A DNA stretch of 64,000 bases from Paracoccaceae bacterium Fryx2 (GTDB lineage Bacteria > Pseudomonadota > Alphaproteobacteria > Rhodobacterales > Rhodobacteraceae): positions 992,001 through 1,056,000 of the forward strand of contig JAVSGI010000005.1 of assembly GCA_032334235.1 (NCBI GenBank), written 5' to 3'. The position numbers and the translations under genes were made by a program. Below, one piece after another: positions 45,400 through 56,529 of the stretch. Every line of letters starts with the position of its first letter. Position 1 is the stretch's first letter. The notes beneath the pieces were generated by a model. It worked only from the letters and a program-made list of their open reading frames with translations. It ran no database searches and had not been told where the DNA came from.

Positions 45400-47010
45400 A
45401 TGACCAAGTTTTCCGACCTTGCGCTGGACCCCCGCGTGCTTCAGGCCGTGCAGGAAGCCGGCTACGAAACCCCGACCCCGATTCAGGCCCAGGCCATTCC
45501 CCATGCGCTGGCAGGCCGCGACGTGCTGGGCATCGCCCAGACCGGCACCGGCAAGACCGCGAGCTTCGTGCTGCCGATGATCACGCTGCTGGGTCAGGGC
45601 CGCGCCCGCGCCCGGATGCCGCGCAGCCTGGTGCTGGCGCCGACCCGCGAACTCGCCGCCCAGGTGGCCGAGAATTTCGAGACCTACGCCAAATACACCA
45701 AGCTGACCAAGGCGCTGCTGATCGGCGGCGTGTCGTTCGGTGAACAGGACAAGCTGATCGACCGTGGCGTCGATGTGCTGATCGCCACGCCGGGCCGCCT
45801 GCTCGACCATTTCGAGCGTGGCAAGCTCTTGCTGACCGGCGTGCAGATCATGGTGGTGGACGAGGCCGACCGGATGCTCGACATGGGGTTCATCCCCGAC
45901 ATCGAACGCATCTTCAGCCTGACCCCCTTCACGCGCCAGACCTTCTTCTATTCGGCCACCATGGCGCCGGAAATCGAGCGCATCACCAACACCTTCCTGA
46001 CCAGCGCGGTCAAGATCGAGGTGGCACGGCAGGCGACATCCTCGGAAACCATCGAACAGAAGCTGTTCGCCATCACGCCCTCGCGCAAGGACCAGAGCTT
46101 TGCCGACAAGCGCGCCACCCTGCGCGCGCTGATCCGGGCCGAGGGCGAAAGCTGCACCAACGCGATCATCTTCTGCAACCGCAAGATGGATGTCGACGTG
46201 GTTGCCAAGTCGCTGAAACAGCACGGCTTCAACGCCTCGCCCATTCACGGCGACCTTGACCAGTCGGTGCGGACCCGCACGCTGGACGGGTTCCGCGATG
46301 GCACGGTGCATCTGCTGGTCGCCTCTGACGTGGCGGCGCGCGGCCTGGACATTCCGGCGGTCAGCCATGTGTTCAACTTCGACGTGCCCTCGCACCCCGA
46401 GGACTATGTGCACCGCATCGGCCGCACCGGGCGGGCCGGGCGCAAGGGCAAGGCCTTCACCATCGCCACGCCCTATGACGACAAGTATCTGGCGGCGATC
46501 GAGCATCTTGTGAAACAGCCGATCCCGCGCGGCACCCTGCCGGAAGGCTTTGCCCTGCCCGAACCCGGCGAGGCACGCGCCACCACGAAACCCGAAGGCC
46601 GCAGCAGCAGCGGGTCGAGCCGCAGCCGGGGCGGCAGCAGTTCCAGAAGCCGCGAACGGGGCGAAGACCGCCGTCCGCCGCGCGATGCCGAAGCGACCGA
46701 GGTGCCAGCCGTCGAGGCCGCGGCCACCGAAGCCGTTCGCGAAGAACGCATCCCCCAGCCCCGCCGCGAGGAACCCCGCCGGGAAGAACCTGTGCGCGAG
46801 GACGCCCGCCGGGAAGAACCGCGCCGCGACGACCGCCGCCGCGATGCGCCGCGCGATGACCGCCGCGACCGCTATCCGCGCGACAACAGCCCCGGCGTGG
46901 TCGGCATGGGCGACCATGTGCCCGATTTCATCCTGCGCAGTTTCCGCATCGAGACCGTCACGCCCGACGAGCCGGAAACCGAATCGGTCGGTGAAGCCAG
47001 CGAAAGCTGA
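45400..47010 (+). CDS. rhlE: DEAD-box RNA helicase, RhlE type
   Basis: A 536-residue helicase. Q motif region YETPTPIQAQAIP, Walker A AQTGTGKT, PTRELAAQ, DEAD motif MVVDEADRMLD, SAT in YSATMAPE, and HRIGRTGRAG. The catalytic core ends near residue 375. The remaining about 160 residues are low complexity, rich in Arg, Glu, Asp and Ser with RREEP-type repeats, typical of RNA-binding tails. Roles are RNA unwinding, ribosome assembly and cold adaptation. A strong terminator follows. Confidence 0.92.
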   Translation: MTKFSDLALDPRVLQAVQEAGYETPTPIQAQAIPHALAGRDVLGIAQTGTGKTASFVLPMITLLGQGRARARMPRSLVLAPTRELAAQVAENFETYAKYTKLTKALLIGGVSFGEQDKLIDRGVDVLIATPGRLLDHFERGKLLLTGVQIMVVDEADRMLDMGFIPDIERIFSLTPFTRQTFFYSATMAPEIERITNTFLTSAVKIEVARQATSSETIEQKLFAITPSRKDQSFADKRATLRALIRAEGESCTNAIIFCNRKMDVDVVAKSLKQHGFNASPIHGDLDQSVRTRTLDGFRDGTVHLLVASDVAARGLDIPAVSHVFNFDVPSHPEDYVHRIGRTGRAGRKGKAFTIATPYDDKYLAAIEHLVKQPIPRGTLPEGFALPEPGEARATTKPEGRSSSGSSRSRGGSSSRSRERGEDRRPPRDAEATEVPAVEAAATEAVREERIPQPRREEPRREEPVREDARREEPRRDDRRRDAPRDDRRDRYPRDNSPGVVGMGDHVPDFILRSFRIETVTPDEPETESVGEASES

Positions 47011-47040
47011 CGACACCAACGCTGACGTTACCAACAGAAA

Positions 47041-47063
47041 GGGGCGCCGCAGCGCCCCTTTTT
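47041..47063. terminator. Intrinsic terminator between convergent rhlE and rnj
   Basis: GGGGCGC-CGCA-GCGCCCC followed by T5; an A3 run precedes the left arm. It is the best intrinsic terminator in the window. On the minus strand it ends in TTTCTG, so it can also serve rnj, whose stop is 22 bp away. Confidence 0.85.
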
Positions 47064-47084
47064 CTTCATGCGCCGGTCAGCAGG

Positions 47085-48761
47085 TCATTCCGCCAACAGG
47101 CGGCTGACGACCACCGTGACCTCGGGCTTCTTGCCGATCTCCTCCATCGAGACCTGACGCACGATCCGGCGCGTGGCCTCGTCGAGCTTGTCATCGTCGC
47201 GCAGCACCTTGGCCCCGGCGCGGCTGAGAAACTCGCCCAGTTCGGATTCCAGCGTTTCCGACAGCACAGCCCCGGTCTTGCCGCGGGCAGGCAGGCCCAT
47301 CAGTTCCACCCAGGCATCGCCCAGCGGCGCGTCGGATTCGTCAAGCAGCACCGTCACCAGCGCATGGCCGTTCAGCGCCATGCGGATCCGGTCGCGCACC
47401 ACCCCGTCACGCGCCCCGATCATCACCGAACCGTCAAGGTAGGTGCGGCCGGTCTCGATGAACTCGGCCACTTCCGGCGTCCTGCCGGTCAGGTCGATCA
47501 ACATGCCGTTGGTCACCACTTCCGAGGCGATGCCCTTGGCGGTGGCGATGCGGGCATGTTCGCGCAGGTGGCGGTGTTCGCCGTGCATCGGAATCAGCAT
47601 CTCGGGGTTCAGCGCGTGATGCATGGTTTCAAGGTCAGGCCGGTTGGCATGGCCCGAGACGTGGTAGAGCCCGTTGCAGTCATCGACAATGTCGACGCCC
47701 ATCTCGCTGAAGGCGTTCATGATGGCGATCACGCCGCGTTCGTTGCCGGGGATGGTCTTGGACGAGAACAGGAACAGGTCGCCCTCCTTCATCTCCATCC
47801 CCAGATACTTGCCGCGGCTGAGCTGCGCCGAGGCGGCCCGGCGTTCGCCCTGGCTGCCGGTGACGATCAGCATCAGGTTGCCGCGCGGCACCTCCATCGC
47901 CTGTTCGGGGCTGAGCATGGGGGGGAAATCGGTCAGCACGCCCGACTCCTGCGCCGCCGTGACCATGCGCTTCATCGCCCGGCCCAGCAGGCAGACCGAA
48001 CGGTCCGCCGCCCGCGCCGCCTCAGCCAGCGTCTTCAGCCGGGCGACGTTGGAGGCGAAGGTGGTGGCGACCACCATGCCGCGCGCGCCCTTGATCAGGT
48101 CGCGCAGCGGTTCGCGCAGCGTGGTTTCCGACCGGCCGGGATGGGGCGAGAACACGTTGGTGGAATCGCACATCAGCGCCTTGACCGGCACCTCGGCCGC
48201 GATGCCCGCGAAATGCGGCGCATCCCAGGCCTCGCCCACCACCGGGCTCGCGTCGAGCTTGAAGTCGCCAGTATGCACGATCCGCCCGCCGGGCGTGTCG
48301 ATGATCAGCGCCGAGCTTTCCGGGATCGAATGCGCCACCGGCACGAACTGCACCTTGAACGGCCCGGCCTCGACCACGTCGGGGCGGGTGCCGACCACGG
48401 TAATCGCATCCTGCGGATGGCCGTGTTCCTCGAACTTCAGCCGGCCGATGGTGGCGGTGAAGCGGCGGGCGTAGATCTTCGATTTCAGCCGGGGCCAGAG
48501 GTGGCCCAGCGCGCCGATGTGGTCTTCATGGGCGTGGGTGATGAAGATCGCCTCGATCCGGTCGCGCCGGGCCTCAAGCCACGAAATGTCGGGCATGATC
48601 AGATCGACGCCGGGGGTTCCATCCATGTCGGGGAAGGTCAAGCCCAGATCGACCACGATCAGGCGTTCGCGGTCTTCCGGCCCGTAGCCGTAAACATAGC
48701 AATTCATCCCTATCTCCCCCGCGCCACCGAGGGGGAGGTAGATCAGTCGGTTCTTGGCCAT
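47085..48761 (-). CDS. rnj: Ribonuclease J
   Basis: A 558-residue metallo-beta-lactamase / beta-CASP nuclease with 5'-exonuclease and endonuclease activity on RNA. LPLGGAGEIGMNCYVYGYG starts the fold, HAHEDHIG is the zinc motif, HTGDFKLD is the second metal site, CDSTNVFSPHPGRSE and ASNVARL lie in the beta-CASP region, and MHGEHRHL closes the site. It is the last gene of the minus-strand array that begins with nuo. Confidence 0.95.
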   Translation of the reverse strand: MAKNRLIYLPLGGAGEIGMNCYVYGYGPEDRERLIVVDLGLTFPDMDGTPGVDLIMPDISWLEARRDRIEAIFITHAHEDHIGALGHLWPRLKSKIYARRFTATIGRLKFEEHGHPQDAITVVGTRPDVVEAGPFKVQFVPVAHSIPESSALIIDTPGGRIVHTGDFKLDASPVVGEAWDAPHFAGIAAEVPVKALMCDSTNVFSPHPGRSETTLREPLRDLIKGARGMVVATTFASNVARLKTLAEAARAADRSVCLLGRAMKRMVTAAQESGVLTDFPPMLSPEQAMEVPRGNLMLIVTGSQGERRAASAQLSRGKYLGMEMKEGDLFLFSSKTIPGNERGVIAIMNAFSEMGVDIVDDCNGLYHVSGHANRPDLETMHHALNPEMLIPMHGEHRHLREHARIATAKGIASEVVTNGMLIDLTGRTPEVAEFIETGRTYLDGSVMIGARDGVVRDRIRMALNGHALVTVLLDESDAPLGDAWVELMGLPARGKTGAVLSETLESELGEFLSRAGAKVLRDDDKLDEATRRIVRQVSMEEIGKKPEVTVVVSRLLAE

Positions 48762-48813
48762 ACGTTTTCCAGTTCCTTGTTAACGTCCGTTCAGGACGAC
48801 GGTCTTTCCGCGG

Positions 48814-49581
48814 TCACGCGGCATTCAGTTGGCTGATCAGGACGAGACCATGCATGGTCAGATCGTCCTCGACAGCGTCAAATAGGTCGGTTCCCTGATC
48901 GAACAGGGGGGCAAGCCCCCCCGTGGCAATCACCCGCATCGGGCGTTCGCGCTCCAGACGGATCTGGCGCACGATGCCTTCGACCAGGCCGATGTAGCCC
49001 CAATACACGCCCGATTGCATACAGGCCACCGTATTCGTGCCGATGGCGGATTGCGGTTTCGTGACATCGACATGCGGCAGCGCCGCAGCGGCCATATGCA
49101 GCGCCTCCAGGCTGAGGTTGACGCCGGGGGCAATGACGCCGCCGATATAGGCTCCGTCGATGTCCACCACGTCGAAGGTGGTGGCGGTGCCGAAGTCGAC
49201 CACGATCAGGTCGCCGCCATGCCGGTCAAACCCCGCCACGGTGTTCACCAGCCGGTCCGGCCCGACCGTGGTGCCCTGATCGACGCGCGGGGCCACCGGC
49301 AGCCTGCATTCCGGCTTGCCCACCACCAGCGGGCGGCAGTCGAAATAGCGGTTGCAGAGCACCCGCAGGTTGAACACCACGCGCGGCACGGTGCTGGAAA
49401 TGATCGCCTCGTTCACCAGCGCCTCGGTCCTGGTCAGCATCATCAGCGACGACAGCCAGACGAAGTATTCATCCGCCGTGCGCTTGTGGTCTGTGGCGAT
49501 GCGCCAGGTCGCGAGGAAACGGCTGCCATCCCAGATGGAAAACACCGTGTTGGTATTGCCGCAGTCGATCGCCAGAAGCAT
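48814..49581 (-). CDS. coaX: Type III pantothenate kinase
   Basis: A 255-residue kinase of the CoaX family that phosphorylates pantothenate at the start of coenzyme A synthesis. Motifs: LAIDCGNTNTVFSIW (phosphate loop), GPDRLVN, VVDFGTATTFDVVD and GGVIAPGVNLSLEAL. It lies 13 bp downstream of birA on the same strand and 52 bp upstream of rnj. Confidence 0.94.
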   Translation of the reverse strand: MLLAIDCGNTNTVFSIWDGSRFLATWRIATDHKRTADEYFVWLSSLMMLTRTEALVNEAIISSTVPRVVFNLRVLCNRYFDCRPLVVGKPECRLPVAPRVDQGTTVGPDRLVNTVAGFDRHGGDLIVVDFGTATTFDVVDIDGAYIGGVIAPGVNLSLEALHMAAAALPHVDVTKPQSAIGTNTVACMQSGVYWGYIGLVEGIVRQIRLERERPMRVIATGGLAPLFDQGTDLFDAVEDDLTMHGLVLISQLNAA

Positions 49582-49594
49582 GTCTGCCCCCTTT

Positions 49595-50344
49595 TCAGAA
49601 GAAAACTTCGGCCGCCGGAATCGCCTCGCGCCCGGTGGCGGTGTTCAGGATCAGCGCGCCACTCTGGTCCAGGGTCTCGAAGATGCCCTCGCGGGTGTGG
49701 GTTCCGGTGCGGGCGCGGATCGGCTGGCCCAGCCGGGCGGCGCGCGCCAGCCAGGCGGCGCGGATCGGGGCAAAGCCGTGGTCCACAAACGTCGCCTCGC
49801 GCGCGGCATAGGCCGGGGCCAGCGCATCGAGGAACGCCTCGGGCGTCACGCGCAGCCCGGTCTCGCCCAGCAGGCTGACCGGGCGCAGCGCGCCGACTTC
49901 CACCAGCGCGGGGTCGGGGGCAGCAATCAGGTTGACGCCGATGCCGATCACCAGATGCGTGACCCGCCCGCCCTGCCCGGCACTTTCCAGCAGAATCCCT
50001 GCCAGCTTGCCACCGTTCAGCAGCACGTCATTGGGCCATTTCAGGGTGAAGGCATCGGCCAGCCCGGTCAGCCCGGCGCAGGCGTCGTGCAGCGCCAGCG
50101 CCGCCACAAAGGACCGCAGCGCCACCTGTTCGGCAGGTTCGCCCGGGGTCATCACCAGCGAGGCGTGGAAATTGCCGCGCGGGCTGGCCCAGGGCCGACC
50201 GCGTCGCCCGCGCCCGCCGGTTTGCGTCAGCCCCAGCACCCAGGCGGGGCCGGGGGCGCGGCGGGCGGCCTCGGCGTTGGTGCTGTCGACCTCGTCCAGC
50301 ACGACGCGCGCAACACCGGCCGGCCAGGCGGCCTTAGCGGACAA
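49595..50344 (-). CDS. birA: Biotin--[acetyl-CoA-carboxylase] ligase
   Basis: A 249-residue monofunctional biotin ligase without the N-terminal DNA-binding domain of E. coli BirA, so it should not act as a repressor. [10 protein letters not shown], the biotinyl-AMP loop [10 protein letters not shown], and [17 protein letters not shown] are present. The start is a TTG at 50344 inside the end of nuoN; the 11-bp overlap suggests coupling to complex I translation. Confidence 0.9.
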   Translation of the reverse strand: MSAKAAWPAGVARVVLDEVDSTNAEAARRAPGPAWVLGLTQTGGRGRRGRPWASPRGNFHASLVMTPGEPAEQVALRSFVAALALHDACAGLTGLADAFTLKWPNDVLLNGGKLAGILLESAGQGGRVTHLVIGIGVNLIAAPDPALVEVGALRPVSLLGETGLRVTPEAFLDALAPAYAAREATFVDHGFAPIRAAWLARAARLGQPIRARTGTHTREGIFETLDQSGALILNTATGREAIPAAEVFF

Positions 50345-51770
50345 GCGATTCCGCCGCGATGGCTGCCAGCGGCTCGATGCCCAGCAGGTTGATCACGCCG
50401 AACACCATGATCAGCGCCGACCCCATCAGCATGACCCATTGCACCGGCACCGTGCGGCTGATCATGGATTCGCCGTCCTTGCCGAAATACATGAAAAACA
50501 CCATCCGCAGGTAGTAGTAGGCCCCGATCACCGAGGCCAACGCCCCCGCCACCGCCAGCCAGACCATCCCGGCATCGACCGCGGCCTTCAGCACGAAGAA
50601 CTTGCCGAAAAACCCGACCATCGGCGGCACGCCCGCCATGCTGAACAGCAGCACCAGCAGCGCCAGCGCCTTCAGGGGGTCACGCCGGGCGAACTGGTTC
50701 AGCCCGTCGATGGCGGTGATCGGCTTGCCATCCCGTTCCATCGACAGGATGAAGGCGAAGGTGCCGATGTTCATGGTGACATAGATCGAAATGTAGACCA
50801 GCGTCGCCTGCACCCCCTGCGCCGTTCCCGAGGCCAGCCCGACCAGCGCATAGCCCATGTGGGCGATCGAGGAATAGGCCATCAGGCGCTTGATGTCGCG
50901 CTGACCGATGGCGGCAATCGCGCCAAGGAACATCGAGGCCACCGCCAGCGCCGCCAGCACCTGCCCCCAGTCGCCGGGGATGCCGCCAAAGGCGTCATGC
51001 ACCACCCGCGCGATCAGGCAGATCGCGGCGACCTTGGGCGCGGTGGCGAAGATCGCGGTGATCGGGGTCGGCGCGCCCTCATAGACATCGGGCGTCCACA
51101 TGTGGAATGGCGCCGCCGAAACCTTGAACGCCAGCCCCGACAGCATGAACACCAGCCCGAACAGCAGCCCCAGCGGCACCTCGCCGCCCAGCGTGCTGAG
51201 GATGCCCGAAAACAGCGTCGTCCCGGCAAAACCATAGACCAGCGACGCGCCGTAAAGCAGCAGTCCCGACGACAGCGCCCCGAGCACGAAGTATTTCAGC
51301 CCCGCCTCGGTCGACTTGATGGAATCGCGCCGCAGGGTGGCGATGACGTAAAGCGCCAGACTTTGAAGCTCCAGCCCCATGTAAAGCGTCATCAGGTCGC
51401 CCGACGACACCATCACCATCATGCCGATCACCGACAGCGCGACCAGGATCGGGTATTCGAAGCGCAGCAGGCCCCGCCGTTCCATGTATTCCTGCGTCAT
51501 CACCAGCACGGCGGCGGCCGACAGAAGCAGCGTCACCTTGGCATAGCGCGAGAACGGATCGTCGACGAACATGCCGCCAAAGGCCGTGCGCGCGCCGGTG
51601 CCTGCGACCCCGGTCCACAGGGCCAGGGCGGCAAACAGCCCCGCGGTGGCCCAGACCAGCGTTGGCGCGGTGTTGTCCTTGCCCATGAAGGCCCCGAACA
51701 TCAGCGCAGCCAGCGCAAAGACCGCAAGCACCACCTCGGGCAGCACGGTATAGAAATCGGCGGGGGTCAT
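50334..51770 (-). CDS. nuoN: NADH-quinone oxidoreductase subunit N
   Basis: A 478-residue, about 14-helix antiporter-like subunit of complex I. The conserved [13 protein letters not shown] carries the key glutamate, and [20 protein letters not shown] is the half-channel lysine segment. Its stop region contains the birA TTG start. It lies 12 bp after nuoM. Confidence 0.96.
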   Translation of the reverse strand: MTPADFYTVLPEVVLAVFALAALMFGAFMGKDNTAPTLVWATAGLFAALALWTGVAGTGARTAFGGMFVDDPFSRYAKVTLLLSAAAVLVMTQEYMERRGLLRFEYPILVALSVIGMMVMVSSGDLMTLYMGLELQSLALYVIATLRRDSIKSTEAGLKYFVLGALSSGLLLYGASLVYGFAGTTLFSGILSTLGGEVPLGLLFGLVFMLSGLAFKVSAAPFHMWTPDVYEGAPTPITAIFATAPKVAAICLIARVVHDAFGGIPGDWGQVLAALAVASMFLGAIAAIGQRDIKRLMAYSSIAHMGYALVGLASGTAQGVQATLVYISIYVTMNIGTFAFILSMERDGKPITAIDGLNQFARRDPLKALALLVLLFSMAGVPPMVGFFGKFFVLKAAVDAGMVWLAVAGALASVIGAYYYLRMVFFMYFGKDGESMISRTVPVQWVMLMGSALIMVFGVINLLGIEPLAAIAAESLVR

Positions 51771-51782
51771 CGGTCGCGTCCC

Positions 51783-53321
51783 TTAATGCATGGCCACGTC
51801 GCTGCCCGGAACAACGGGCAGCGCGGCGCGGTAGTCGGCGGTCAGCTGGGCGACCGAAGGACCGATGATGTCGGTCACAAGGCTCGGGTAGACGCCCAGC
51901 AGCAGGGTCATGGCCACCAGCGGCGCGAAGATGGCCTTCTCGCGGCCGGTCATGTCGGTGATGGTCTTCAGGCTTTCCTTGATCAGCGCGCCGAACACGA
52001 CGCGGCGGTAAAGCCACAGCCCGTAGGCCGCCGACAGGATCACGCCCGAGGTCGCCACGGCGGCAACCCAGGTGTTGACCTGGAAGATGCCGATCAGCGT
52101 CAGAAACTCGCCGATGAAACCGCTGGTCCCCGGCAGGCCGACGTTGGCCATGGTGAAGAACATGAACACCAGCGCATAGACCGGCATCCGGTTGACCAGC
52201 CCGCCATAGGCGTCGATCTCGCGGGTGTGCATCCGGTCATAGATCACGCCCACGATCAGGAACAGCGCGCCCGAGATGAAGCCGTGGCTGATCATCTGGA
52301 AGATCGCGCCATCGACCCCCTGCTGGTTGGCGGCAAAGATGCCCATGGTGACAAAGCCCATGTGCGCCACCGAGGAATAGGCGATCAGCTTCTTCATGTC
52401 GCTTTGGGCCAGCGCCACCAGACTTGTGTAGACGATGGCGATGGCGCTCATCCACAGCACCAGCGGCGACAGCAGATCCGACCCGACCGGGAACATCGGC
52501 AGGCTGAAGCGCAGGAAGCCGTAGCCCCCCATCTTCAGCAGGATGGCCGCCAGCACGACCGACCCCGCCGTGGGGGCCTGCACATGCGCGTCGGGCAGCC
52601 AGGTGTGCACCGGCCACATCGGCATCTTCACCGCAAAGCTGGCAAAGAAGGCCAGGAACAGCAGCGTCTGCAGCCCCCCGATGATCGGCAGGCCCAGAAG
52701 ATGCATCGTGTCGCTGCTGAAGTTGTGGGTCAGCAGCGTCTCGATGTCGGTGGTTCCCGCATCGAAATACATCGCGATCATCGCGACCAGCATCAGCACC
52801 GAGCCGAGGAAGGTGTAGAGGAAGAACTTGAACGCCGCATAGATCCGTTCCTTGCCGCCCCAGATGCCGATGATCAGGAACATCGGGATCAGGCCCGCCT
52901 CGAAGAACAGGTAGAACAGCACCAGATCCAGCGCGCAGAACACGCCCAGCATCAGCGTTTCCAGCACCAGGAACGCGATCATGTATTCCTTGACCCGCGT
53001 CTTGACCGGCCAGCAGGCGGCGATGGTGATCGGCATCAGCGCCGTGGTCAGCATCACGAACAGCACCGAGATGCCGTCCACCCCCATCTTGTATTGCAGC
53101 CCGATGATCCAGTCGTGCTGCTCGACGAACTGGAAGCCGGTGTTGGACGGGTCGAACCCCGCCAGCAGGAACAGCGACACCACGAAGGACGCCGAGGTTG
53201 CCAGCAGCGCCAGCCATCGGGCGTTCTTCTGCGCCGCCTCGTCATCGCCGCGCAGGAACAGCGCCAGGATCAGCGCCGCCACCAGCGGAATGAAGGTTAT
53301 GATGGAAAGCAGGTTTTCCAT
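51783..53321 (-). CDS. nuoM: NADH-quinone oxidoreductase subunit M
   Basis: A 512-residue, about 14-helix antiporter-like subunit. [20 protein letters not shown] holds the conserved glutamate, and [20 protein letters not shown] the lysine segment. The start overlaps the nuoL stop by one base (TAATG). Confidence 0.96.
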   Translation of the reverse strand: MENLLSIITFIPLVAALILALFLRGDDEAAQKNARWLALLATSASFVVSLFLLAGFDPSNTGFQFVEQHDWIIGLQYKMGVDGISVLFVMLTTALMPITIAACWPVKTRVKEYMIAFLVLETLMLGVFCALDLVLFYLFFEAGLIPMFLIIGIWGGKERIYAAFKFFLYTFLGSVLMLVAMIAMYFDAGTTDIETLLTHNFSSDTMHLLGLPIIGGLQTLLFLAFFASFAVKMPMWPVHTWLPDAHVQAPTAGSVVLAAILLKMGGYGFLRFSLPMFPVGSDLLSPLVLWMSAIAIVYTSLVALAQSDMKKLIAYSSVAHMGFVTMGIFAANQQGVDGAIFQMISHGFISGALFLIVGVIYDRMHTREIDAYGGLVNRMPVYALVFMFFTMANVGLPGTSGFIGEFLTLIGIFQVNTWVAAVATSGVILSAAYGLWLYRRVVFGALIKESLKTITDMTGREKAIFAPLVAMTLLLGVYPSLVTDIIGPSVAQLTADYRAALPVVPGSDVAMH

Positions 53322-55528
53322 TATTCAGCGCCCCCCGTGAGCGTCATCCAGGTCACGAAGATCACAATCCCGAGGAACATCGCGAAGGCGTAGTGGAAGA
53401 TGTAGCCAGACTGCGCCCGCCCGGCCAGGCGGGTCAGCAAGGGAATCAGGCCCAGCGCCACCCCGTTGATGGAGCCGTCGATCACGCTGCCGTCGCCGCG
53501 CCGCCACAGAAAATCGCCAAGCCAGCGGGCGGGGCGCACGAAGATGATCTCGTAGAGCTCGTCAAAGTACCATTTGTTCAGCAAGAACAGGTAGAGGGGG
53601 CGCTGCTGCGCAGCCAGCTTGCCCGGCAGCGCCGGATTCGCGATGTAGAACAGCCAAGCCAGCGCAAGGCCCAGGACCATCGCGACGAAGGGCGACAGCT
53701 TGACCCAGGCGGGCACCAGATGCGCCTCGTGCAGCACATGGTTGTCCGGCCCCATGGCAATCGCGCCCTTCGGGGCCGCGCCATGGACAGCCGGTGCCGC
53801 GTGCGGTGCGGCGTCGGTGACCGCAGGCTCTGCCGGAACGGCCGCGCCGTCGGTGACGACAGGCGCATCTGCCGGGGCCGCAGGCTCTGCCGGGGCGGCC
53901 GCGCCGTCGGTGACAACAGGCGCCCCGGCCGGGGCAGCGGGTTCGGCCGGGGCGGCGTGGCTTTCCACCGCGGCATGATCGCCCGCCCCAGCCTCGTGCT
54001 GTGCAGCCTCCATCCCGAACCAGTTGCGGACCTGATCCTCATCGCCGAAGAACACGTTGTACCAGATCATCCCCGAGAACACCGCCCCGAGGCCCAGCAC
54101 GCCCAGCGGAATCAGCATGGTCTTGGGGCTTTCGTGGGCATGGTCATGGGTGTGGTGATCGCCGCGCGCCTTGCCGAAGAAGGTCATGAACATCAGCCGC
54201 CAGCTGTAGAAGCTGGTCATGAAGGCCGCGACCACCAAAAGCCAGAAGGCATACTGCGACCCGACGAAGGCAGACTCGATCACCGCATCCTTGGAAAAGA
54301 AGCCCGCGAAGCCGATGTAGGTGAAGGGTATCCCCACCCCGGTGATCGCCAGCGTGCCGACCAGCATCGCGGCGAAGGTGTAGGGGATCTTCTTGCGCAG
54401 GCCGCCGTAGTTCCGCATGTCCTGTTCGTGGTGCATGGCATGGATCACCGAGCCCGCGCCAAGGAACAGCATCGCCTTGAAGAAGGCATGGGTGAACAGG
54501 TGGAACATCGCCACCGAATAGACCCCGACACCCGCCGCCACGAACATGTAGCCAAGCTGCGAACAGGTCGAATAGGCGATGACGCGCTTGATGTCGTTCT
54601 GCACCAGACCGACCGTCGCGGCAAAGAACGCCGTCGTGGCACCCACCACCACGACCATCATCGCGGCATCGGGCGCATATTCGTAGATCGGCGACATGCG
54701 GCAGACGAGGAACACCCCCGCCGTGACCATCGTCGCGGCATGGATCAGCGCCGAAACCGGCGTCGGGCCTTCCATCGCGTCGGGCAGCCAGGTGTGCAAC
54801 CCAAGTTGGGCCGACTTGCCCATCGCCCCGATGAACAGCAGGACGCCGATCAGGTTGGCGGCATTCCACTCGCCCCAGAGAAAGTGCAGGTTGGTCTCTG
54901 CCAGTTCGGGCACGGCGGCGAACACGTCGTCAAAGCGGATGCTGTCGGTCAGGAAGAACAGCGCAAAGATCCCCAGCGCAAAGCCGAAATCCCCGACCCG
55001 GTTGACGACGAACGCCTTGATCGCCGCCGCATTGGCGCTTGGCTTGCGGTAGTAGAACCCGATCAGCAGATAGGAGGCGACCCCCACCCCTTCCCAGCCG
55101 AAGAACATCTGCACCAGGTTGTCGGCGGTCACCAGCATCAGCATGGTGAAGGTGAAGAACGACAGATACGCGAAGAACCGCGCCTTGTAATGCTCGTGAT
55201 GGCTCCAGTTCTCGTCATGCGCCATGTAGCCGAAGGAATAGAGGTGCACCAGCGCCGAGACCGTGGTCACCACCACCAGCATGATCGCGGTCAGCCGGTC
55301 CAGCCGGATCGCCCATTCCGTGCTGAGGCTGCCGGATTCGATCCAGCGCATCAGCACGACCTGCGTGGTCACGCCGTCGAAGGTCAGAAAGATGATCCAG
55401 GACAGCAGCGCCGCCAGGAAGACGAGGCCGGTGGTGATCACCTGCCCGGCAAATTCGCCGATGTAGCGCCAGCCGAAGCCGCAGATCAGCGCGCCGAGCA
55501 ACGGCGCCAGTAGGATGATCGTTGCCAT
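53321..55528 (-). CDS. nuoL: NADH-quinone oxidoreductase subunit L with an Ala/Pro-rich insert
   Basis: A 735-residue antiporter-like subunit, clearly longer than the about 613 of E. coli. [19 protein letters not shown] and [20 protein letters not shown] are the conserved charged-residue segments. Residues about 508-590 are a hydrophilic Ala/Pro/Thr-rich insert with 19-residue tandem repeats ([17 protein letters not shown]) between membrane segments; the last helices resume at [20 protein letters not shown]. The insert is probably a surface loop of no catalytic role. Confidence 0.95.
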   Translation of the reverse strand: MATIILLAPLLGALICGFGWRYIGEFAGQVITTGLVFLAALLSWIIFLTFDGVTTQVVLMRWIESGSLSTEWAIRLDRLTAIMLVVVTTVSALVHLYSFGYMAHDENWSHHEHYKARFFAYLSFFTFTMLMLVTADNLVQMFFGWEGVGVASYLLIGFYYRKPSANAAAIKAFVVNRVGDFGFALGIFALFFLTDSIRFDDVFAAVPELAETNLHFLWGEWNAANLIGVLLFIGAMGKSAQLGLHTWLPDAMEGPTPVSALIHAATMVTAGVFLVCRMSPIYEYAPDAAMMVVVVGATTAFFAATVGLVQNDIKRVIAYSTCSQLGYMFVAAGVGVYSVAMFHLFTHAFFKAMLFLGAGSVIHAMHHEQDMRNYGGLRKKIPYTFAAMLVGTLAITGVGIPFTYIGFAGFFSKDAVIESAFVGSQYAFWLLVVAAFMTSFYSWRLMFMTFFGKARGDHHTHDHAHESPKTMLIPLGVLGLGAVFSGMIWYNVFFGDEDQVRNWFGMEAAQHEAGAGDHAAVESHAAPAEPAAPAGAPVVTDGAAAPAEPAAPADAPVVTDGAAVPAEPAVTDAAPHAAPAVHGAAPKGAIAMGPDNHVLHEAHLVPAWVKLSPFVAMVLGLALAWLFYIANPALPGKLAAQQRPLYLFLLNKWYFDELYEIIFVRPARWLGDFLWRRGDGSVIDGSINGVALGLIPLLTRLAGRAQSGYIFHYAFAMFLGIVIFVTWMTLTGGAE
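53841..53954. repeat. 57-bp tandem repeat inside nuoL
   Basis: Two 57-bp units (53841-53897, 53898-53954) start with GCCGCGCCGTCGGTGAC and differ at about nine positions; a partial third copy lies at lower coordinates. Because the unit is a multiple of three, copy-number change would keep the frame. Confidence 0.8.
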
Positions 55529-55532
55529 TGCG

Positions 55533-55838
55533 TCAGCCCTTCATCACGTTGACGTCTTCGACATCGATGGTGCCGCGCATCCGGAAGAAGCTGACGAGGA
55601 TCGCCAGACCCACCGCCGCCTCGGCCGCCGCAACCGTCAGCACGAACAGGGTGAAGATCTGACCCACCAGATCGCCCAGAAAGCTGGAAAAGGCGACGAG
55701 GTTGATGTTGACGGCCAGCAGCATCAGCTCGATCGACATCATGATCACGATGACGTTCTTCCGGTTCAGGAAGATGCCGAAGATCCCGATGACGAACAGA
55801 GCAGCCGATACCGTCAGGTAATGTTCAAGTCCCACCAT
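55533..55838 (-). CDS. nuoK: NADH-quinone oxidoreductase subunit K
   Basis: A 101-residue three-helix subunit. [19 protein letters not shown] and the [11 protein letters not shown] helix carry the two conserved glutamates of the proton path. It lies 4 bp upstream of nuoL. Confidence 0.96.
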   Translation of the reverse strand: MVGLEHYLTVSAALFVIGIFGIFLNRKNVIVIMMSIELMLLAVNINLVAFSSFLGDLVGQIFTLFVLTVAAAEAAVGLAILVSFFRMRGTIDVEDVNVMKG

Positions 55839-55914
55839 TTTCGTCCCTCCGGGTCATGCGCCCGTTTTTCCGTGTTCAGGGCGGTCCCGCGCGGGGGCCG
55901 CTGGAATGCGTCTC

Positions 55915-56529
55915 TCAGAGCCCCTGCCCCGGTTTCACGTCTTTCAGTTCCATCGCCTTGGCCGGATCGCGCCACATCTGGTGCAGCACGTTCTGGCGCT
56001 TGACATCGGTGCGGTGGCGCAGCGTCAGCACGATCGCCCCGATCATCGCCACCAGCAGGATCAGCCCGGAAAGCTGGAACAGCAGGATGTACTTGTCGTA
56101 GATCAGCAGGCCCAGCGCGCGGGTGTTCTCGACCTCGGCGAGGTCGGGTGCCAGCGCCTGGCGCAACCCCATCGCGCTGTCCGACTGGACCCAGACGCCC
56201 ATCGCCAGCGCGAACTGCATCAGCAGCACCACCCCGATCAGCAGGGCCAGCGGCATGTATTTCGACATTTCCGCCTTCAGCTTGGCGAAATCCACATCCA
56301 GCATCATCACCACGAACAGGAACAGCACCGCCACCGCGCCGACATAGACGATCACCAGCAGCATCGCCACGAACTCTGCCCCGCACAGCAGGAACAGCCC
56401 CGACGACCCCATGAACGACAGGATCAGCCACAGAACCGAATGCACCGGGTTGCGAGCGATCGTGACCATCAGCCCGGCGGTGATCACGATCAGGGCAAAG
56501 GAATAGAAGGCGACATCGGGAAAGCTCAT
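55915..56529 (-). CDS. nuoJ: NADH-quinone oxidoreductase subunit J
   Basis: A 204-residue, five-helix subunit. [20 protein letters not shown] and the glycine-containing helix 3 region [18 protein letters not shown] match the family. Its ATG overlaps the stop of the CMD-family gene (ATGA). The nuoK gene follows after 76 bp. Confidence 0.95.
   Translation of the reverse strand: MSFPDVAFYSFALIVITAGLMVTIARNPVHSVLWLILSFMGSSGLFLLCGAEFVAMLLVIVYVGAVAVLFLFVVMMLDVDFAKLKAEMSKYMPLALLIGVVLLMQFALAMGVWVQSDSAMGLRQALAPDLAEVENTRALGLLIYDKYILLFQLSGLILLVAMIGAIVLTLRHRTDVKRQNVLHQMWRDPAKAMELKDVKPGQGL

Noticed and set aside
53841-53954. Tandem repeats considered as a CRISPR array or minisatellite
   Set aside because: The units are in-frame coding repeats in nuoL without unique spacers.
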